Assembly: GCA_019925795.1 (NCBI GenBank)
Contig: CM034297.1
Location: 48,317,941-48,381,940 of the forward strand
Length of the DNA: 64,000 nucleotides
Direction of reading: 5' to 3'
Origin: Dendrobium chrysotoxum
Taxonomy: Eukaryota; Streptophyta; Magnoliopsida; Asparagales; Orchidaceae
The notes beneath the pieces are model-generated. The model saw only the letters and a list, made by a program, of their open reading frames with translations. It searched no databases and was not told the DNA's origin. This document shows positions 56,501 to 64,000 of this stretch, in pieces. Numbering within the stretch: position 1 is the first letter of the stretch; each line of letters begins with the position of its first letter. The translations under genes were made by a program, and so were the position numbers.

Positions 56501-58805
56501 TTTGGATGGACTCCAAATGGATGCCACCTGGCCTGGAGGTTGTTGGGAGCAGAGTATCAAAAGGACACGAGGACATCCTAGGTGGAAAGGCCTATTTGTC
56601 CTCTAGTAAGCATATGGAATGGCTAGGAGCCGTTTGATCAGGATCCAAGGGCTTAGAACCGTTCTAGGAATGTTCTAGAGACTATTCAAATAGTTGAAAT
56701 AGTTTAAGGATGGATGTAATTAGCTTAAGAAGGGTTTTGACCATCTTTGACCACTTCCTAAGCTTGGTTTGACTAATTGACTTGTCCCCATGCCACATGG
56801 CAGCTAAGGTGGCATGGGGGAATGTTTGGGAGCTGATTAAATAAGTTGGAAGGGTTTGAAATGATTTGTTTGGAGTTCAAAAGAATAAAACATGAGCTTA
56901 TGAGACTTTGACCATCTTTGATGATTTGACCAAGTCAAATCTCCTATGATGGGACTCATCATTGGTTAGGGGAGTTTAAATCAAACATTAAAGTAGGTTT
57001 AAATGTTTAAAAGGATTTGAAATATTTGATTTGATTGAATATAATATAATGACCTATATTGGTCAAGTTTGACTAAAATTGGCTCATTTGACCAAATCAA
57101 ATTATGACTAGGTCAATGGGTCCAAACAAAAACAAACCATTATGAGAATTAATCAGGTTAAGGTTAAGAAGATATAAAATCAATCCAGAGTTTGATTAAA
57201 TAGAAATAAGCTTAAGGGTTGAGTGGGTCAACCTAGGTTGACTTGGTCAACTAGGTTGACCCAGGACTTGGGTCAGGGTCAAACAAGTTTGAAATGATAA
57301 ATGAGATCTGGTAGAAGTGGTTTCAAAGTTTGGAATGGTTACCTAATCAAAATGATATGTTTAAGCCTTTAATGGGTCTAATGGGTCAACTGTGTTGACT
57401 TGGTCAACTAAGTTGACCCAGGGTCAGGGATTGGGTCTGACCAGTTCAGAATAACATTCTAAGTCTACTGGTGGCGGTCTCAAAGTCTGGGGAGGTCATA
57501 TGATCAAAATGACCTATTTAGGCCCTTAATGGGCCTTTTAGGTCAACCAGGTTGACCCAGGGGCTGGAAGTGGGTCCAACAGGTTTGGTTTGATATTTGA
57601 AACTTGCTGGAAGTGGTTGCATTTGATTTGGAGCTCATTTGACCAAAGTGATTATTCACACCCCATAGGGGTATTTTGGTCATTTTGACCCCTGGTCAAC
57701 TGGGGGTCAAATTGAGTCCAACAAAATACAGTTTAATGCTCAATGGGTTATAATCAAGGGTCTGGAAGTGATTTGGAGCTTTGTAGAAAGCTCCAGGATC
57801 TAAATCCACTGGGTGGTAGGTCTAGTGGCATAAACTGTAAATATTTGAAGGTTTTACAGCCTTTGGATTTCAATTTAGTTTCTGGGGTTAGAGACCTCAG
57901 AATGAGCTCAATTTTGGAGGGTTGCCTCTAGAGACATGCCACATCAGTGTGGAACTGACAGATCTTGAATCAGAGGTCATTTGATAGGGTTTTGGAATGT
58001 TCAAAGATTTGCTGGAAAAGGCTTTCAGGACTTAGACCTTTGGCCTTGGATTTGAATCTGGAAATCTGGTTTTGAATTAGATTTTGAGCTTGAATGATAG
58101 GATTTGAATTAAGTTTAGATTGAATTGAAGCTTGGATTGATCTAGAGGAATCCTAGGGTTTAGAATAGGTCCTAGGGTCCAAATTAGCTTAAGGGAATCC
58201 TAGGGTCTAGAATAGATCCTAGGGACTGGGGTCTGGGAAGATCCTAGAATCTAGAAGTCCTAGGGAAATCCTAGGATCTGGGGTCTGGAAGAATCCTATA
58301 ATCTAGAAGAATCCTAAGATCTAGGAATCCTAAGATTCAAGATCTAGAAGGATCTTAGGATCTAGAGTAGATCCTAAAGTTTGATTTCTAGGAAGATCCT
58401 AGGGTTTGGAAGTCCTAGGGCCTGGGATCTAGAATAGTCTTAGGATCTAGAAGAATCCTAAGTTCTAGATAGATCTAGGAGAATCCTAGGGTTTAAGAGG
58501 ATCATATGATCTAGAGTCAGGTAGAATCCTAGGGTCTAGGAAGAGTCTTAGGATCTAAAAGAATCCTAAGATCTAGGTTCCAGGGGGGGTCCTAAGGTCT
58601 AGAGTGATCCTAAGATCTAAAATCTAGGAAAGATCCTAAGATCTAGAATAGTCTGGAGATTTGATTGATCTGAGATCAGGATTGATTTGAATCTAGATTG
58701 AACTAAGATCAGATTGATCCTAGGGTCAAGATTAAATCCTAAGGATTGGAAAGATCCTAAGGTCTGGATTGGTCATGCTAACCTCATACAAAAATGAGGT
58801 CAACA
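50516..58805 (-). mobile_element. Solo LTR E, Tat family, minus strand, 8290 bp
   Basis: Plus-strand ends TGTTTG...CAACA with a perfect 5-bp TSD inside gag of element C and no internal sequence. The minus-strand start reads TGTTGACCTCATTTTTGTATGAGG. It aligns in reverse with 32378-45901. It keeps the CTAG array (58130-58770), the TTGAC-pair repeats (57050-57680), a GC-rich block with CGCCGG-type sequence (55610-56460), the AT-rich block (54340-55600) and the conserved GC-rich motifs (53121-53200, 50968-51010). Frames within it are short and none is a supported gene. Confidence 0.92.
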
Positions 58806-58810
58806 GAGAG
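58806..58810 (+). repeat. Target-site duplication GAGAG (right)
   Basis: Exact copy of 50511-50515. Confidence 0.95.
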
Positions 58811-59331
58811 CCCGGGACCCGATCTGGGAGGTTGACCTCGAGGCTTCGCAGGAGAACGTTGAGACAGTTTCCTCTCCAATAGTCTTAGGAACTATTGTAT
58901 CAAATAAAAATGAAAAGAGTGAATCTTCTGTAGAGAGGAAATTTTTTGATGAGAGATCTGTACAAGTGGTGGACGGTGGCTCAAAACCACTGTCTCCATT
59001 AAAATTATCTAACATTTACTTTTCCCCATCAAAGGCAAAGGGTCATAAATTGAATAGAAAATCTGATCCTTCTGCAAAAGTTTTGATGATTAATATTGAG
59101 AATGAAATTCAAAATGACTCTTCTATTGAGAATAATCAAGAACAAGCTTAGATCAATCAAGAAATTCAAACACTCAGCTCTTTAGATTTGACTCTTCAAG
59201 AGAGAAACGAATCTGACGTCTTATCATATAGTGAAACCCCTGAAATTAATTTTCAAGAGAGTCCTGTCGTGATAGACTTTTTAGATTCAGACTCTTGTTC
59301 ATATAATGACAATGAATCACCTAAGGAGAGT
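58811..59331 (+). pseudogene. gag: Gypsy gag of element C, continuation after LTR E
   Basis: Same frame as 49717-50515. Encodes a hydrophilic Ser/Asn/Glu-rich region with no recognised fold, with a TAG stop at 59149 (probably from CAG) and further open sequence to 59331. Compatible with the Gag tail or Gag-protease linker. It is cut by the LTR terminus at 59332, and the rest of the element is not in the window. Confidence 0.7.
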
Positions 59332-59899
59332 TGTTGACCTCATTATTTGAGGTCAATTTCCCATGAATCAACTCTAGGACCTAGGTTTTCGTAGCCTAGT
59401 GTAGACGTCGCCCACATAGGATCCCCTTAGGTGGATGCCTATTGACATAGCATCGACTCTACTTGATAACCCAACCTAAATTAAAATCAATTCAATTCAA
59501 ATCTAATTCAACTCCAAACTAAACCTAAATTGACTCAACTCAAGTCAGTACAATTCTGAGCTGAATTAATTCGAGCCGAATTCAGTTTAATAGATATATA
59601 TCCGAAAGACCCAACTTGACTCGTCGCGAGCCAATGACATTAGTTAAATCAAATAAACAAATTTAATTTAATCTAACTTAAAATGTTCATGAATTTTATT
59701 TAATTTAAATTTATCAATCTTATTAAAATAAATTACTTATATGTTTTAAAATAAAATTTGTTTATTTTTATACGTATAACTAAAATATATTCTAATATTT
59801 ATCCCTTAGTCTAAAATTCAAATCAAAAGGCGGTTTAAGCTAAACCCAAACTGCGGTTAGAGGACCGGTCCAACCCCTCTATCACACGATCTCCCTATC

Positions 59900-60240
59900 C
59901 CTACTCATGCGAAATCGAAACTCCCCCATCGGCAGTTTTCGCAAAATCCTCCCCAGGCTCCGATCCCTTCTCCTCTCTGTCTTGCTCTCTCTCACAAAAA
60001 AAAAACTCCCCCAAGCAGTTTCTCTCTCAGTTCGCACAACCAAAACGGACTGAAGCCAATCTCCCTATTCACAAAAACCCCCGCTCCCTCTCTCTAGGTC
60101 GGAACTCCCAGTCTCACGAAACCCCCCCAGCCTCCCGTCTCTGCATTCGCAAGGCAAGTGCAGTCCGCCCCGACCCAAGCAGCCGACGTCGAGTCCGTCC
60201 GGCCCTAGCGACCTGCCCTAACCGGTCCCTCTCCTCTTTG
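59900..60240 (+). other. Pyrimidine-rich, GC-richer block inside LTR D
   Basis: Runs of CTCCC, CTCTCTCT and CCCC, then CCGACGTCGAGTCCGTCCGG. Looks like a plant 5' UTR or the R region near a transcription start. No TATA box was convincing. Confidence 0.35.
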
Positions 60241-61319
60241 CTAAGGGTATATCTTCTACATTATCTTCTACTTCACTTTTCTTCTTTTCTTTCTTGGTTA
60301 ATTAGAGAAGTAACTGAGATTATGGCTATAAAAAAAAAAGTAATAAGAACCGTGGCTATCTAGAGGAAATAATGATGTTGATTTTCTTGCATTGAATCTA
60401 TTTCTAATTCCTAAGGAATAGAGGAGAACTTATCATTCATGTTCTCAAGATAATCTGAAAAGTTGAATAAATCTGCATTACTTTTATCTTGGAATAGATA
60501 TCCTGTAGAATGGATTTATTGCTTTTCTTTTATTACATTTCTGTTTATGTTTCTTTGAAAAAATGAGAAGAAAGTTTCATTTTTTTTAAGGGCTAAATGA
60601 GCACTTCCTTCTTGTGAAAATAAGTTTTCATATGGATAAAAATTTTCTGTTAAAATCCACAGAAATACATGGATTCTCTTCTGTTCCAAACGTTTTTTTT
60701 TATGCTTAGACGCAAGCAATATTGGGTTTATAAATCTAATGGCTGCATTGTTTTCCATTTGAATTACTTTAGTGGTCAAATCGGAGAGCTTGTATGTCCA
60801 AGCATGGTTCAATTAGTTTATATATTTATGATGGTCAAGGGTTTGAGGAATTATTAAATGGACTATAGGAGAAATTGAAGTACAAAATCAGTACATGGCA
60901 TGCGAGAGTTTATTTTTATGCTGAAAGAATATAAATGCTTGAGAGAAGTAAAATTTGTGTCTATTTTTCTTGCTCATTTAATATTCCACATTGGTGTTGT
61001 AGTTTGTTTAGCAACGAATGAGAGATCTTTTGTGGATTTCTTTCTCTACATTTGTATTATAACTAATTGCAATGAAAATACAAGTAAGGTGGCATACATT
61101 GCTCCGTGTGTGTGGATGTTGGAAAGCATTCATGAATTTTCTTTTCCATTGGCAAGCATACATTGATTTTGTGGTGTGAGAACACTTCTTGATACATTAA
61201 ATGTATCATTGCATTGGTGATTTTAAGAAGTTTCTCAAATTGATTTGTCTCCATTTGAGTTTGAAATTGGCAGAGATCCTATCTCTTTTCTTGTCAAGAA
61301 ATGAGGACTTGTGTGTTTT

Positions 61320-62270
61320 GGGAAGTGGTGATGTGAAGTTAGCATGTATTTGAATTTGTATGTGCTTTGGAAAACAAAATGAAGTGTTCTGTGAAAGGTG
61401 AAAGCGTATGTTGGAAAGATTTGACGTGCATTTTAAAAAAAAAAAAAAAAAGTGGAGACCGGGTGTGCCTTGAAAAGTGAAAAGTGTTGAGGTTTTGGAA
61501 AGGAAACGAAAATGTATGTGTTGAGTAAAAAATTGTTTGTTTTATGAAAAGTGAAAGTGTTGACATTGAAAAAAAAAATGTTTTGAAAAGTGCTTGTGTT
61601 AAAAGAAAGGTGTTGAAATGTTCCTTTGCATTTATATGGAGGAGTGGGTAGAGTTTTGAGGTTATTTTGTGAATATTGGAAGAAAGGAAATGTGTGTGTG
61701 CATATAAGTGTTTTGGGAGATAAGGCAAGTTGGAAAGAAAGTTTGATTGGAAAGATTTGTGTTGGAAGGTAACGTGTGTGTGCTTTTGAAGGGTGTTAGA
61801 AAGTAAAGTGTGCATATGGATTTTGGAATGTGAAGTGTGTATACATTTAACAAAAAAATGAATTGTACGATTTCAAAAAAGAATGAGTGTGGATTTTGAA
61901 AGATGAAGTGTATGGAATGTTGGAGGTAGAGTGTATGAGTTGAAAGGTGTAGAGAAGTAAAGCGTATGCATGTGACATTTGCAAAGTGAATTGTGGGTGA
62001 ATTAGAAAGTGTTTTGTGTGTAAGATTGAGAAGTGTGTTTTTCAAGAGTAAAAGTGTATGATTTTGTAGGAAGCATATGTGCTAAAAAAAAAAAAAGAAG
62101 AAGAAGTGTTTGGAAAGCATTTGTGTAAATATAAAAGAATGCTTTGAAAAGGGAATTGTGTGATAAAGTGTTTGATAAGTGTGTGGTTGTTGAAAGTTGA
62201 AGTGTTTTGAGAAGCAAAGTGTGGGTGTTGTAGAGTAGTTTTGTTGGGTGTTTACTAGAAAATGAAAGTG
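61320..62270. repeat. Low-complexity GTGTT/GAAAAGTGAAAGT-rich tract
   Basis: ~950 bp built on variations of GTGTTTTGAAAAGTGAAAGTG (19-21-bp spacing) with very few C residues on the plus strand. Strong strand asymmetry. Confidence 0.7.
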
Positions 62271-62559
62271 TTGAAGAGCAATGCCCCTCTCTCTTTCTCT
62301 CTCTACCCTCTCCTTCTCCTTCTTCTACTATGCTCCTTTCTTGTGCCGCGAGAAAAATTTCAGAAAGTATAAAGTATGCTATCAGAAAAGAAAAGTTCAA
62401 AAGGTAGACAGCTTGTGCCGGCCTTCAAGCCCGAAGAAAGGTATGTTTTATTTTTAGTAAATTTTTAATCATTTCATTATTAATTATTAAATGTGCTTCT
62501 AATCCCTCTTTTCTTGTATTTATTTGCATGAGCTGCGAGGAACGGTACCAATCAAGTGA

Positions 62560-63480
62560 ACAAGAGGAAGCAGATTAAAGGTGTCAGTCGCCTCTATCCA
62601 ACCGGGTGGAGGTGCTACGGGCGTAATCCACCGGGTCATAGCCCTCGGTGTTGTAAGTTTTATTAAAACTTAGAAAGCCCCTAGGAGGCCGTGGTGTGTT
62701 TTGTGCGAATTCCTCCCTTCTAGGTCCCCGTAGCAACTTCAATTTTATTAAGATTATTTATTTTATTTTAGATCCTTAAACCTCTTTACACGTGCGCAAA
62801 GTCCTAAGGGTTAGTGATAACAAAATTTTTTCATTCCATATAACATTAGTGACATCTAAGGACAAAAATTAAGGATTGAGTCCTAGAGAACTTAGACTTA
62901 GGATGCATGCACACTTTAGGGTAGAAATACATAACATAGAAAACTTAGTGACATTCCCCTTAGGATTATTATATGTCATTAATATAACCTTTATCAACTC
63001 TAATTAAACTTAAATAACTAAGTCATAATTAACACACATAACACTAGGAGATTAAATTTGAACATAAAAATAAAATGGAATCTAATTAATGTGTTAATCA
63101 TCTTATAATCAAATAATAACTAAATAAAATTTTTCAAACTTTAATAAATCATCAACAATTTAATAAATCATTAACAAATCAAATAAAATCATTAAAATTT
63201 TAATAAAACACTAACACTTTAATAAGTCAATTAAAATTCCAATAAATGATTTAAGATTAACAAAATTTTAAAATGTTTAATAAATTATTAAAAATTCAAT
63301 AAATCATTAATTAAAATAATCTAAAAAAATGGTTAACTCAAATGACTAAATAACAAAACCCTATTAATCAACTTTAACAATCAAAATTCAATCTAAAACA
63401 AACTTCAAAATAGTAAAGACACAAAAACTTAAATCTAAACTAAAATTTCCTTTGACCCTTCAAAAAATCAATTTCAATCA
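62560..63480 (+). other. LTR D middle/right segment, no gene
   Basis: A GC-richer block at 62570-62750 (CCAACCGGGTGGAGGTGC, AATCCACCGGGTCATAGCC) is followed by AT-rich sequence like 43100-43900 of the shared LTR (GTGACA...TTAAGGA, CCTTAATTAA-like blocks). Confidence 0.5.
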
Positions 63481-64000
63481 GTTAGATAACTTTAACTAAA
63501 AGTAAACTCAGGATGCATCCAAACCACACAGCCTACCGCACACACTTAGATTTGTTTGCTAGGACAACCGACTCTAGCTCTAGGTTAGGCTGATGTTTAC
63601 TTTCTTGCTGTTGTGTGACGGGCTTTCTCGGTTTTCATTGCATGCTTGTATGATTGACATGAGTGTTTGTTTACTTTTATTGCTCTCTGTGATATGATGT
63701 GATGGGCGATAGATTACCCCTAGGCTAGGAACGATCTGGATGCTCACAGAATCTTATGCAGGTGACCATGCTCGTGCAGGGCTAAATAAAAAGGGGGCAA
63801 ATTAAAGATTTAAATTAACATAAAATTTCTGCAGGTGCTTCAGAAAATGCTAAGCTCCCCCTTTAAAATTAAAAGAGCATGGCCAAGTGTGGCTGATAAA
63901 TTTAATATGAATATATAACTGCTTGGGAATGGTTTTATTATAAATGTCTAGGATAACCTTGCAGGTGTGTCTAGATTTTCTTTTTCTTTCTGGAATGTAA

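Larger units (their letters stand above)
59332..64000 (+). mobile_element. Left part of another related long LTR (D), runs off the window
   Basis: Begins TGTTGACCTCATTATTTGAGGTCAA (given as TGTTGACCTCATT then ATTTGAGGTCAA), the family terminus with a 9-bp-arm hairpin. 63480-64000 aligns with reversed LTR E (about 52940 to 52450) and partly with 44410-44640, so this is the same LTR family in plus orientation. The middle (59400-62700) is unlike the other LTRs. A right TSD cannot be checked. No gene is supported inside; long minus-strand frames at 61339-62400 come from low-complexity sequence. Confidence 0.6.

Noticed and set aside
61339..62400. Three overlapping minus-strand open frames of 127-158 codons
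   Set aside because: They are products of the low-complexity GTGTT/GAAAAGTG tract, rich in Ser/Thr/His/Phe with no domain. Absence of stops follows from composition.
59332..64000. Treating the LTR at 59332 as the 3' LTR of element C
   Set aside because: Its sequence after the first ~25 bp does not match the 5' LTR of C (32378 onward), and it cuts gag before protease and RT; a separate insertion fits better.

Overview
The window looks like a flowering-plant nuclear chromosome segment that is almost entirely nested, decayed LTR retrotransposons. One host gene is recognisable: a two-exon DIVARICATA-type MYB gene on the minus strand (13292-13904). Its GC-rich first exon and the size and nesting of the repeats would suit a monocot, but the sequence does not fix a species.

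Layout. (1) 1-11064: a Ty1/copia element of Sirevirus type. The 5' LTR is cut by the window edge. It has gag, protease, integrase, RT and RNase H in broken frames, an extra env-class ORF downstream of pol, several polypurine tracts and a 1.75-kb 3' LTR. (2) 11065-18110: the non-LTR island, with the MYB gene, two foldback/MITE-like elements, an (AT)n tract, a candidate solo LTR holding a ~33-bp minisatellite, and a 224-bp tandem duplication. (3) 18111-59331: a complex of Ty3/gypsy Tat-lineage elements with LTRs of about 8 kb. It reads truncated LTR - pol (protease, RT, RNase H, second RNase H, integrase) - hairpin-rich 3' region - LTR - PBS - gag. The middle LTR is shared, as expected after recombination between tandem copies. 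Nested inside are a copia element with only gag (26935-32182, TSD CTTCC), a 5.5-kb minus-strand solo LTR (34375-39863, TSD ACCCT) and an 8.3-kb minus-strand solo LTR (50516-58805, TSD GAGAG). (4) 59332-64000: the start of another related long LTR that runs off the window.

The most interesting signals are structural. The 3' region of the gypsy element is an array of hairpins whose stems change sequence but stay complementary. A 15-bp odd palindrome with covarying arms occurs in two copia families and in one gypsy LTR. The gypsy LTRs carry arrays of paired inverted TTGAC boxes. The shared LTR holds a 60-bp inversion coupled to a ~964-bp deletion with 4-bp microhomology at both joints. The two copia gag genes carry stop codons at the same two codons (29 and 38).

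Everything was read by eye. Homology boundaries are approximate except where a TSD or LTR terminus fixes them. No database search was run.
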